Positions 1 to 6,528 of a stretch of DNA of 12,083 bases are shown here, piece after piece. The stretch is from Pseudomonadota bacterium. Its GTDB lineage: Bacteria; Pseudomonadota; Alphaproteobacteria; Rhizobiales; Xanthobacteraceae. The notes under the pieces are model-generated. The model was not told the DNA's origin and searched no databases. It was given only the letters and a program-made list of their open reading frames with translations. A program made the translations under genes and the position numbers. The stretch is taken from assembly GCA_023387695.1 (NCBI GenBank), contig JAEWHT010000161.1:1-12083 (forward strand). The letters are read 5' to 3'. Numbering within the stretch: the first letter of the stretch is position 1; every line of letters begins with the position of its first letter.

Positions 1-381
1 CATCAGACCGAGCGGCACGAAGGTGCCGTGGTCAAATCCCTGATTGGGATCCTCGCGGCAATCGAGGCCCGCATGCTTGAGCAGTGCTCTCACCTCGGCA
101 GCCAACTCGGGCCTGCCTGGCGCCGGATATTTGATGTGGTAGGTGTGCTCGGGGAAACCGTAATAGTCGTACACCATCGGCGGATGCGCCGAGGTCGACA
201 CGGTGAAGGCGTCAGCCTCCCAATGGCCGGTAATGACGAGTACAGCCTTCGGCCTTTCGGGCAGAAGCTGCGGCAGCCGCCCGAACTCCGCGGCGGTCTT
301 GGCGTATTGCACGCGACGGTCCTCCATGAAGGGCCAGGGGCCGCCGCCATGGGACAGGAAAAGTGTCGGAAATCGCGTCAT
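1..381 (-). CDS. LigB/DODA-type extradiol ring-opening dioxygenase, 3'-truncated by window edge
   Basis: The minus-strand frame starts at the ATG at 379-381 and runs open to base 1, giving 127 N-terminal residues; the family is usually about 260 aa, so roughly half is visible. The N-terminus reads TLFLSHGGGPWPFM (residues 6-19), the hallmark of 4,5-DOPA-extradiol-type dioxygenases (LigB superfamily, YgiD-like). His11 and His53 (in VITGHWE) match the conserved metal-ligand histidines, and His118 in FDHGTFVPL matches the conserved catalytic histidine position. Members use a non-haem metal to open catechol-type rings in the cytoplasm; the substrate cannot be inferred here. It is divergent from the 59-aa gene at 556. 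The start is chosen because the family motif begins within ten residues of it. The family call is secure, the substrate is not. Confidence 0.88.
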   Translation of the reverse strand, partial: MTRFPTLFLSHGGGPWPFMEDRRVQYAKTAAEFGRLPQLLPERPKAVLVITGHWEADAFTVSTSAHPPMVYDYYGFPEHTYHIKYPAPGRPELAAEVRALLKHAGLDCREDPNQGFDHGTFVPLGLM

Positions 382-462
382 GTGTGCCGTCTCGCCTCAA
401 AATCATCATGCGCGGATGAAGCGCCCGCGCGATCGGCGGCGAGCATAGGCAAACCATTATGG

Positions 463-477
463 TTAGCAAGTCGTTAA
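463..477. promoter_or_regulatory. Candidate CtrA-like box (TTAG-N7-TTAA)
   Basis: The spacer between the divergent dioxygenase and 59-aa genes holds TTAG at 463-466, seven bases, then TTAA at 474-477 followed by C. The alphaproteobacterial CtrA consensus is TTAA-N7-TTAAC, so there is one mismatch. The site overlaps a perfect inverted repeat AACCAT-T-ATGGTT (452-464) and the 10-bp palindrome TCGTTAACGA (471-480). Binding is inferred from the sequence match only. Confidence 0.35.
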
Positions 478-555
478 CGATTTACCGCTCACAATCCCGC
501 CACGGGCGAAGGAATCGGCCAGAAGCAGTCGGCCAGAAGATATGCGGGACGTGAA

Positions 556-735
556 ATGAAGAAGTTTGCGCTGGGGGACGTCGTCAACAGTGACAAGGGT
601 CGTCGCGGCGTCGTTCGCGCCGCCTACCGGTCCAAGGAAGGCCAGCAGTTCTACGCCGTCGAGAAGGACGGTGCGATGGACTATCTGGAGGAAGAGCGCC
701 TGAGCCCGGCGCCGCGCGTCGAGCTAGCGGCCTAA
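556..735 (+). CDS. Small conserved-looking protein, 59 aa, unknown function
   Basis: This short ORF reads MKKFALGDVV...APRVELAA. It is charged, has no membrane segment or signal peptide, and has the glycine/valine pattern GDVVNSDKGRRGVVRAAY followed by a YAVEKDG strand, which suggests a small SH3/KOW-like beta barrel. That fold is inferred from pattern only. A purine-rich GGGAC lies about 8 nt before the ATG. Third positions are GC-rich like the neighbouring genes, which supports real coding. It is divergent from the dioxygenase and convergent with the esterase-like gene, whose stop lies 7 bases away with no terminator between. I do not recognise a named family. Confidence 0.7.
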   Translation: MKKFALGDVVNSDKGRRGVVRAAYRSKEGQQFYAVEKDGAMDYLEEERLSPAPRVELAA

Positions 736-742
736 CTCCAGC

Positions 743-2212
743 TCATTTCTTGCTCTCGCCTGCAAGCCGGTCGAGGCGCTCCGCCAAGGGATCGTCGCCG
801 CTCGCGGTACGATCGTTCGCGATCAGTAGCAGATGATCGCGGTCCGCGGCTGCATCCCAATGCGGCAACTCAGCGCCATTGGGATCACCGTTCTTCGCGA
901 AGTTGATCCAGTAAGACCGCATGCGGTTGGCGACCTCGCGATCCCGGCGCGAGAAGATGCCCGCACCGGGCACACCCTCCACACCGAAGACGAACTGCAA
1001 CTCGCGCCCATGACCTTCGTCGGGATTGCCGCGGCGGGCTTCCGGCACATAGGCAAAGCGATAGCGGAAGGTCGGCGCACCGGTTGCGGCATGAAGCCGG
1101 GCGAGCATCCGCACCGGCTCGGAAAAGACCTTGTCGGTGTAAAAGCTCGCGGCAAGGTCGGATGGCTTCGCGGTGCCCAGATAGAGCTTGCGCAGCTCGT
1201 CGACGCTCTCGCCGGAGGACGACAGCACTTCCTTGACCTCCCGCTCGCTGTCGAAGCGCGTCTCGTCATCGTTTGAGCCGATGATGAGGGGAATGCGACT
1301 CTGATGTCCTGCCGCGAACCCGGCGCCGATGTCTTCCGTCACGAGGTTTCCATCCATCGCCGGCGCAAAACTGCGCGGCGATTTCTCCAGCAGCTTTCTT
1401 TCGGCCGACAACAGCCGCTTTGCGTCGACGGTCCGCAAATCTGCCACCTTCCCGAGCGCGGCGACAAATTGACGGCCAATAGCTTCCGCCTCCTGCAACG
1501 ACGGCAGGTGCGCACGGCCGGGCACCGATTGCAGAATAGCCTTCTGGAAGAGATCGCGCGATTGCGTGCAGAGCATCAAGAGCGCGATCGACGTCGCGCC
1601 GGCGCCGTTACCGAACAGCGTGACGTTGTTCGCATCGCCGCCAAAGGCTGCGATGTTCTCATGCACCCAGCGCAGTGCCGCGATCTGGTCCATCAGGCCG
1701 AAATTGCCTGAGCCATCGTCCGACAGCGCGGAATGGGTGAGCCAGCCAAGCGCGCCGAGGCGATAATTCACGGTGACCACGATGAGGCCGGCCTGCGCGA
1801 GCCTCGAGCCATCGAGCAGCGGATCATTGGCGGTGCCGGCAGCAAAACCGCCGCCATGGATGAACACCATCACAGGCAGCGGGCCGTCGACGCCGAAGGG
1901 CCTGAACACGTTGAGTGTGAGGCAATCCTCCCGACCTGCCGGCAGCGACGGCTGCAGACACGGCGCGGCGTAATTATAGGCCGTGCTCATCTCCGAACTG
2001 TCGGGTAAGCCTTGCGGCGAACGCCAGCGCAGGGCGCCGATCGGCGGCGCTGCATAGGCGAGGCCCTTGAAGGATGCCACTTCGCCTTCGACAGCGCCGA
2101 GCATCTGGCCTTCGCGCGTCAACGCAAATGGAAATTGGCCGACCGCCTGGGCTAGGGCCGCATCGGTGCAGAACAATGCAAAGACTGCGATGAGCGCAAG
2201 CACGGATCGCAT
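743..2212 (-). CDS. Type-B carboxylesterase family protein, secreted, catalytic serine replaced by glycine
   Basis: The product is 489 aa from the ATG at 2212. An upstream in-frame start would add 79 low-complexity residues ahead of a clear signal peptide (about residues 1-22, cleavage near ALAQA), so the later start is preferred. Type-B esterase landmarks appear in order: FKGLAYAAPPIGALRW (48-63), EDCLTLNVF (95-103), oxyanion-hole HGGGF (119-123), the nucleophile elbow, LFQKAILQS (221-229), catalytic-acid region with Glu317, and HGRELQFVFG with His401. Cys84 and Cys97 can form the usual disulfide. The elbow is normally GESAG, but here it is GNGAG at 201-205, with Gly203 (GGC, 1604-1606) in place of Ser. 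Glu and His of the triad remain. Family membership is clear; classical ester hydrolysis is doubtful. It may bind a ligand or partner instead, or be decaying although the frame is intact. Confidence 0.88.
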   Translation of the reverse strand: MRSVLALIAVFALFCTDAALAQAVGQFPFALTREGQMLGAVEGEVASFKGLAYAAPPIGALRWRSPQGLPDSSEMSTAYNYAAPCLQPSLPAGREDCLTLNVFRPFGVDGPLPVMVFIHGGGFAAGTANDPLLDGSRLAQAGLIVVTVNYRLGALGWLTHSALSDDGSGNFGLMDQIAALRWVHENIAAFGGDANNVTLFGNGAGATSIALLMLCTQSRDLFQKAILQSVPGRAHLPSLQEAEAIGRQFVAALGKVADLRTVDAKRLLSAERKLLEKSPRSFAPAMDGNLVTEDIGAGFAAGHQSRIPLIIGSNDDETRFDSEREVKEVLSSSGESVDELRKLYLGTAKPSDLAASFYTDKVFSEPVRMLARLHAATGAPTFRYRFAYVPEARRGNPDEGHGRELQFVFGVEGVPGAGIFSRRDREVANRMRSYWINFAKNGDPNGAELPHWDAAADRDHLLLIANDRTASGDDPLAERLDRLAGESKK

Positions 2213-2295
2213 CTTCGGGGGATCTCGATGCGCGGAAAGGTTCCTCGACAGGTTACGTCCACGACGCGCGAAGAGGCAAGCGCCTGCGGCGTCAG

Positions 2296-2505
2296 CTAAC
2301 CGCCCTTGGCGATAATCTCCGCCAGCGCGCGCCGCGCAATGATGCCGAGTTCGCCGAGCGTGGAGTGTCCGGACTGCGCGGCCTCGATCAGCCGTTCGGC
2401 GATGAACCTGCGGCTGTCGTGATCGCCGCCATGCGGCAATTGGCGGCACGTCTCCTCCAGGACGACGTCCATGTTCGCTTTGGTTCGCTCACTCAACTCT
2501 GTCAT
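2296..2505 (-). CDS. Small hypothetical protein, 69 aa
   Basis: The ORF reads from MTELSERTKANM to ALAEIIAKGG. It is predicted mostly helical, rich in Glu, Arg and Ala, with no signal peptide or membrane segment. A longer in-frame version begins at 2685, but its extra N-terminus is irregular and runs through the promoter region of the divergent monooxygenase gene, so the ATG at 2503-2505 is preferred. No strong ribosome-binding site is visible. It is 83 nt upstream of the esterase-like gene on the same strand, so the two may be cotranscribed. I do not recognise a family. Confidence 0.6.
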   Translation of the reverse strand: MTELSERTKANMDVVLEETCRQLPHGGDHDSRRFIAERLIEAAQSGHSTLGELGIIARRALAEIIAKGG

Positions 2506-2595
2506 GACGCCCGGTCGGTCGGTACGCGTGGCTAGTAACCGCAAGCATACACAGACGGATCGTCCATGATTAGCCCGGGCAATCACGGCCATTGT

Positions 2596-2607
2596 GCATC
2601 GCGATGC
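2596..2607. promoter_or_regulatory. 12-bp perfect palindrome in divergent intergenic region
   Basis: GCATCGCGATGC is a perfect palindrome flanked by TGCA-type sequence. It sits in the 234-bp spacer between the 69-aa gene (minus) and the monooxygenase-hydrolase gene (plus), 132 nt before the latter's ATG. The placement fits a transcription-factor operator; no regulator is identified. Confidence 0.3.
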
Positions 2608-2669
2608 GTGCATTGAAACAACGTTCGCGCTGCCATGATGATGCCGCAAACGGACTACCGAAGATTGCA

Positions 2670-2686
2670 CTTGTTCTAATGACAAG
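2670..2686. promoter_or_regulatory. Inverted repeat CTTGT-N7-ACAAG before the monooxygenase gene
   Basis: This 5-bp-arm inverted repeat is centred about 60 nt upstream of the ATG at 2740, within expected core-promoter distance. It is a candidate operator for the fusion gene. Arms this short can arise by chance. Confidence 0.25.
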
Positions 2687-2739
2687 CCGAGCCTGCGGCG
2701 CTAGCCTGCCGGCAAAACAATAGACACGGGAGGAATACC

Positions 2740-5430
2740 ATGCCTGAAGCGATGGTCGCCGCACGTGAGTCCAATGCGGCGAGTGGAACCGTTCAACAAG
2801 TCGACGTTGCCGTGGTCGGCGCCGGGTTTTCCGGCCTTTATCTTCTTCATCGCCTGCGCAAGGCCGGCCTCTCGGCCGTCGGCCTCGAGGAAGCCGGTGA
2901 TGTCGGCGGCACCTGGTACTGGAACCGTTATCCCGGCGCGCGCTGCGATATCCAGACCATCGATTACAGCTACACATTCGATCCAGAACTCGACAAGGCC
3001 TGGACCTGGTCGGAGAAATACGCGGCCCAGCCCGAGATCCTGCGCTATCTCGGCTTCGTCGCCGATCGCTACGATCTGCGTCGCGACATCCGCTTCAAGA
3101 CCAAGGTGACCGAAGCCAAATGGGATGAGAAGGCCGAGCGCTGGCACATCACCACCGACAACGGCGCAGCCGTCTCCTGCCGCTTCTACATCATGGCCAC
3201 CGGTTGCCTTTCCGCACCGAAGCCGCCGGAGATCGACGGCGTCAAGGACTTCAAGGGCCAGATCTACTTCACCGGTCGCTGGCCGCATGAGGGCGTCAAT
3301 CTCGCCGGCAAGCGCGTTGCCGTGATCGGCACGGGCTCGTCAGCGATCCAGTCGATCCCGCTGATTGCCGAGCAGGCCGCGCATCTCACCGTCTTCCAGC
3401 GCACGCCGAACTTCGCGCTGCCCGCGCATAATGGCCCCTCGCCGGCCGATCGCAGGGACCTGTTCCAGAGTGACCGCGCCGCCTATCGCGAACAGGCGCG
3501 CCAATCGATGACCGGCGTGCCCTATCCGCAGCAGACGGTCGTCAGCTGGCAGCTCAGCGATGCCGAGCGTCGAGAGCGGTTCGAACGCGCCTGGGCGGCG
3601 GGCGATCTCGTCCACATCCTGACCCAGCTCTGGGCCGACCAGGGCGGAGAACTCGAAGGCAACAAGATCGTCCAAGACCTGATCCGCGAGAAGATCTCGG
3701 CCGCCGTGAAGGATCCGGAGACGGCGGCGGCGTTGATGCCGCACGACCATCCCTTCGGCGCCAAGCGTCCCTGCCTCGATACCAATTACTATGCGACCTA
3801 CAACCGGCCGAACGTGACGCTGGTCAATCTGCGGCAGGAGCCGATCAAGGCGATCACCGCAGGCGGCATCACCACCGGCAAACGTAGCTTCGATATCGAC
3901 GTCATCGTGTTCGCGACCGGCTTCGACGCCATGACCGGTGCGATCCGCGCCGTGCACCCGATCACGGGGCGTGGCGGCAAGTCGCTCACGGATGTCTGGG
4001 CGCAGGGCCCGCAGAGCTATCTCGGGCTGACAGTCGAAGGCTTCCCGAACTTCTTCATGATCACGGGCCCGGGCAGTCCGTCGGTGCTGTCGAACATGGC
4101 GGTCTCGATCGAGCAGCATGTCGACTGGGTCGTGGATCGTCTCAAGGCGCTGCACGATGCCGGCTTCACCACGATCGAGCCGACCGAGACGGCGCAAGCC
4201 GGCTGGGCCCGACACATGGCCGACTGCTCGATGCTAACGCTGCACCGGCTCGCCAACACCTGGTACACGGGCGCGAACGTGCCCGGCAAGGTGCAGGGCC
4301 TGATGCCTTACACCGGCGGCGTCGGTCCCTATCGCAACATCTGCGACGAGGTCACGAACCGCGGCATGCTCGGCTTCAAGCTGACCGGCCCCAATGGTGC
4401 CGCGCAGTGCAATGACGGCGAGGTGGTGCGGCTACAGCCGGACGTGCGGCTGGTGTTGAATCTGCTGGGATCGCTGAACCTGCCGCCGATCGAGTCGATG
4501 GGCGCGGCCGGCGCGCGCGCCTTCGTCAACGAATTTAACAAAGGCCGGCCTGCGGGACGGCTGATCGGCGAGATCGTCGACGGCACCCTGCCCGGCGCTG
4601 AAGGGCCGCTACCTTACCGCGTCTACAAGCCGGCCACGCCGGGACCGCATCAGATCGTGGTCTATTTCCACGGCGGCGGCTGGGTGCTCGGCGACGAGCA
4701 ATCGGACGAGCCGTTCTGCCGTGACATGGTGCGCCGAACGGGCATGACCTTCGTCAGCGTCGGCTATCGCCATGCGCCCGAACACCGCTTCCCGGCGGCC
4801 GCCGAGGACGGTTATGCGGCGACGCGCTGGATCTCGGAGCATCTGGCTGAGCTCGGCGGCAAGCCGGACCCTGTGCTGGTCGCAGGCTGGAGCGCCGGCG
4901 GCAACATCGCCGCCGTCACTTGCCAGCTCGCGCGCGATCGCGGTGGGCCCGAGATCGCCGGCCAGTTGCTGGTGTGCCCGGTGACGGATTGCACCTTCGA
5001 TCGTCCCTCCTACAACGACAATGCGGTCAACTACTTCCTGACGCGCTCGCTGATGTTCTGGTTCTGGGACCTCTACTGCTCACCGGCAGACCGCACCGAT
5101 CCGCGCGTCTCGCCGTTGCGCGGCAAGGTCGCCGGCCTGCCGCCGGCCTTCGTCGTCACCTGCGAGTTCGATCCGTTGCGCGACGAGGGCATCGCCTACG
5201 CGGAAGCAATGGCGGCCGCCGGCGTCCAGGTCGAGCAGTTAAAGGCGCACGGCCATTTCCACTCGTCCTTTGCGATGGTCGACGTGGTGGTCACCGGCGT
5301 CCAGGGCCGGACGCAGATGGCCGAAGCTCTGCGGCGCTTTGCAGGACTTCCGCCGGAGGTCAGCCGCGGCGACGAGACCGGCCACGGTCATGCCAGCCCG
5401 GGGCACAAGATCGCGGCGGCTGCGAGTTAA
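2740..5430 (+). CDS. Fusion of Baeyer-Villiger-type flavin monooxygenase and HSL-family alpha/beta hydrolase
   Basis: The 896-aa product has a GGAGG-type site 7 nt before the ATG. Residues 20-549 form a BVMO-like module: FAD motif GAGFSG (27-32), first type I fingerprint from Gly56 to Asp70 (GGTWYWNRYPGARCD), NADPH motif GTGSSA (197-202), Arg343 in GAKR, which matches the active-site arginine of phenylacetone monooxygenase, ATGFD (392-396) and WYTGANVPGK. The second fingerprint FxGxxxHxxxWP (171-182) has Phe177 where His is expected. After a cap-like stretch, residues 615-860 form a type IV (HSL) esterase with HGGGW (644-648), GWSAG with Ser718, DPLRDEG with Asp811, and likely His841; its triad is complete. 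A ketone-to-ester-to-acid-plus-alcohol sequence in one protein is inferred. There is no signal peptide, so it is probably cytoplasmic. The frame is continuous through the junction. The substrate is unknown. Confidence 0.93.
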   Translation: MPEAMVAARESNAASGTVQQVDVAVVGAGFSGLYLLHRLRKAGLSAVGLEEAGDVGGTWYWNRYPGARCDIQTIDYSYTFDPELDKAWTWSEKYAAQPEILRYLGFVADRYDLRRDIRFKTKVTEAKWDEKAERWHITTDNGAAVSCRFYIMATGCLSAPKPPEIDGVKDFKGQIYFTGRWPHEGVNLAGKRVAVIGTGSSAIQSIPLIAEQAAHLTVFQRTPNFALPAHNGPSPADRRDLFQSDRAAYREQARQSMTGVPYPQQTVVSWQLSDAERRERFERAWAAGDLVHILTQLWADQGGELEGNKIVQDLIREKISAAVKDPETAAALMPHDHPFGAKRPCLDTNYYATYNRPNVTLVNLRQEPIKAITAGGITTGKRSFDIDVIVFATGFDAMTGAIRAVHPITGRGGKSLTDVWAQGPQSYLGLTVEGFPNFFMITGPGSPSVLSNMAVSIEQHVDWVVDRLKALHDAGFTTIEPTETAQAGWARHMADCSMLTLHRLANTWYTGANVPGKVQGLMPYTGGVGPYRNICDEVTNRGMLGFKLTGPNGAAQCNDGEVVRLQPDVRLVLNLLGSLNLPPIESMGAAGARAFVNEFNKGRPAGRLIGEIVDGTLPGAEGPLPYRVYKPATPGPHQIVVYFHGGGWVLGDEQSDEPFCRDMVRRTGMTFVSVGYRHAPEHRFPAAAEDGYAATRWISEHLAELGGKPDPVLVAGWSAGGNIAAVTCQLARDRGGPEIAGQLLVCPVTDCTFDRPSYNDNAVNYFLTRSLMFWFWDLYCSPADRTDPRVSPLRGKVAGLPPAFVVTCEFDPLRDEGIAYAEAMAAAGVQVEQLKAHGHFHSSFAMVDVVVTGVQGRTQMAEALRRFAGLPPEVSRGDETGHGHASPGHKIAAAAS

Positions 5431-5437
5431 GCCGCAA

Positions 5438-5463
5438 GCGGCCGGGAACTTTTTCCCGGCCGC
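5438..5463. terminator. GC-rich hairpin just after the fusion gene
   Basis: An 11-bp perfect stem (GCGGCCGGGAA / TTCCCGGCCGC) with a CTTT loop begins 8 nt after the stop codon. It has no T-tract on either side, so it may act as a 3'-end stabilising hairpin or a weak terminator ahead of the stronger one at 5509. Confidence 0.45.
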
Positions 5464-5508
5464 CGCGTTGTCAGGGCTAAGGCATTGAGATGCAGCGATT
5501 GGTGTGGG

Positions 5509-5545
5509 CCCCAGCATGCAGGCCTTGCGTGCTGGGGTTCTTTTT
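5509..5545 (+). terminator. Rho-independent terminator
   Basis: Stem CCCCAGCA (5509-5516) pairs with TGCTGGGG (5530-5537) and is followed by TTCTTTTT (5538-5545). It would end transcription of the monooxygenase-hydrolase gene. It lies inside the longest possible ORF of the next gene, which argues that this gene starts after it, at 5562. Confidence 0.78.
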
Positions 5546-5561
5546 GCGTGAGGCGGGGACG

Positions 5562-5825
5562 ATGGGGGACGCATCAAAGGTCGATTTCGGCGTGCCCGCG
5601 GTGCTGCAGAAATGGCCGTCACTCAGAAATCAGCGCCGACCGGATCGCGAGCCCTATCAAGTGAGCGAAGGCACGCTCGACGCCTGCATCTCGGCGTTCA
5701 TGGAGAAGCCTGCACCGACCCGGCATCTCTACGAGATCCGCACGGCAGCGCAGCCGCCGCTGGTCACGGACGTCCTCTCGCCCGAACACATCATCGAGCT
5801 GTCGCGGTTGAGAGAATATCTCTGA
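5562..5825 (+). CDS. Hypothetical protein, 87 aa
   Basis: The ORF begins MGDASKVDFGVPAVLQKW and ends IIELSRLREYL. The ATG at 5562 follows an AGGCGGGG purine stretch 3-10 nt upstream. An upstream in-frame ATG at 5490 would make the N-terminus run through a strong terminator hairpin, so it is rejected. The product is soluble, with basic and proline-rich stretches near the N-terminus (RNQRRPDREPY) and a helical C-terminus. With the start only 16 nt after the terminator's T-tract, transcription must come from read-through or from a promoter overlapping the terminator. I recognise no domain; codon use matches the neighbours. Confidence 0.62.
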   Translation: MGDASKVDFGVPAVLQKWPSLRNQRRPDREPYQVSEGTLDACISAFMEKPAPTRHLYEIRTAAQPPLVTDVLSPEHIIELSRLREYL

Positions 5826-5884
5826 GTGTAAGAAAACACCGCCGCACGTATGCGACAAACCTCTCGTCTGCTTGCAGGAACCTT

Positions 5885-5917
5885 CTTCCGGTTTTTCCCG
5901 TTAACAGGGATCGGAAG
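5885..5917 (+). promoter_or_regulatory. Nested hairpin in the leader of the 101-aa gene
   Basis: Outer arms CTTCCG (5885-5890) and CGGAAG (5912-5917) enclose an inner TCCC/GGGA pair around a GTTAACA loop. It lies 35 nt before the start codon at 5952 and could be part of a structured 5' UTR. There is no T-tract, so termination is unlikely. Confidence 0.25.
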
Positions 5918-5938
5918 CCATCAATCGTAAGCAAAGAC

Positions 5939-5951
5939 GTGAGCAACTCAC
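5939..5951 (+). promoter_or_regulatory. Start-codon-proximal hairpin GTGAG-CAA-CTCAC
   Basis: A perfect 5-bp stem with a 3-nt loop ends at the base directly before the ATG at 5952. It occupies the ribosome-binding region, where no clear Shine-Dalgarno is otherwise seen; the nearest purines, AAGACG, lie at its left edge. It could limit translation initiation. Confidence 0.3.
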
Positions 5952-6257
5952 ATGCTTGAAGCTGGCGTACAATCCGCGGTCGTGCCCTATGGCGCCGACC
6001 AGACCATGTTCGTGGTGATCGATCGCCTCGACAAGGCGACTGAAATCCGTGTCGAACGAAGCGATCTGGACGCTGCGATCGGCGAGATGGTCGCGGGCTG
6101 CTTCAACGATCCCATCAAGGTGATCTCGTTCAACACGCTCGAGCACTGGATGAAGGACATCTCGACCGATGTTGCCGGCGAGATCCAGGCCCGCTGTGAC
6201 ATCGATGGCGTCACGCTGCCCGACTATCTCAGCGATTTCGTCGAGAGCCATAGCTGA
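5952..6257 (+). CDS. Hypothetical protein, 101 aa
   Basis: The ORF starts MLEAGVQSAVVPYGADQTMF and ends YLSDFVESHS. It is acidic, soluble and without a signal peptide, with alternating strands and helices. The pattern MFVVIDRL, then a long acidic helix ending in FNDPIKVISFNTLEHWMKDIS, suggests a compact alpha/beta fold, possibly a small binding protein. GC-rich third positions and a following terminator (6290-6315) support real coding. The 87-aa gene upstream ends 126 nt before it, and that spacer holds two small hairpins. I do not recognise a family. Confidence 0.72.
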   Translation: MLEAGVQSAVVPYGADQTMFVVIDRLDKATEIRVERSDLDAAIGEMVAGCFNDPIKVISFNTLEHWMKDISTDVAGEIQARCDIDGVTLPDYLSDFVESHS

Positions 6258-6289
6258 GCCGCAACACGCTTCAAATCAAGCACAACAAA

Positions 6290-6315
6290 AAAAGCGCCGC
6301 TTCCGCGGCGCTTTT
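6290..6315. terminator. Bidirectional Rho-independent terminator
   Basis: An 11-bp perfect stem (AAAAGCGCCGC / GCGGCGCTTTT) with a TTCC loop lies between the convergent 101-aa gene (plus) and 28-aa gene (minus). The seven adenines at 6287-6293 give a T7 tract on the minus strand, so it should be strongest for the minus-strand gene; the plus strand has only T4. Confidence 0.85.
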
Positions 6316-6329
6316 CGTGTGGCACGCTC

Positions 6330-6416
6330 TTAGTGGTGCCAGAAGATTGCCAGCAGCAGGATGACCGGCAGCGGCACGCCAAGTAACCAGAGCAGAGCAC
6401 CTCGTCCAAAGCCCAT
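6330..6416 (-). CDS. 28-aa single-pass membrane microprotein
   Basis: The ORF reads MGFGRGALLWLLGV...LLAIFWHH. Residues 8-25 form one hydrophobic membrane segment, with a short basic N-terminus (Arg5) and a His-His end. An unusually strong Shine-Dalgarno (GGAGGAGGAAG on the minus strand) lies at the right distance from the ATG at 6416, and a T7 terminator follows 15 nt after the stop. Those two signals together make a real gene likely despite its size. A longer reading from 6560 is rejected because the added part is irregular and the ribosome site lies inside it. Function is unknown; small inner-membrane proteins of this type often modulate larger membrane complexes or stress responses, but nothing here identifies a partner. 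Confidence 0.72.
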   Translation of the reverse strand: MGFGRGALLWLLGVPLPVILLLAIFWHH

Positions 6417-6428
6417 GACTTCCTCCTC

Positions 6429-6446
6429 CATGTCTGTGCTGACATG
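6429..6446 (-). promoter_or_regulatory. Inverted repeat CATGTC-N6-GACATG next to microprotein ribosome site
   Basis: Perfect 6-bp arms directly abut the Shine-Dalgarno of the 28-aa gene (complement of 6420-6428). The repeat could be an operator, or in RNA a hairpin that controls access to the ribosome site. Confidence 0.35.
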
Positions 6447-6528
6447 ACGCAGGAGACGCGAAGAAGTTCCGCCGCCTTTAGCGAGGGCGAATGCGTTCAG
6501 AGCATGGATTGCAGGAGTTATGAGGGCG

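Noticed and set aside
2213..2449. 79-residue N-terminal extension of the esterase-like protein
   Set aside because: It precedes a clear signal peptide, is Arg-rich and irregular, and overlaps the 69-aa gene in another frame.
3340..4215. 291-aa minus-strand ORF opposite the monooxygenase module
   Set aside because: Antisense shadow with shadow-type composition (Arg, Asp, Gly), no ribosome site and no family.
4920..5480. 186-aa plus-strand ORF overlapping the hydrolase module
   Set aside because: Out-of-frame, Arg-rich reading of the hydrolase codons; the in-frame protein has the catalytic motifs.
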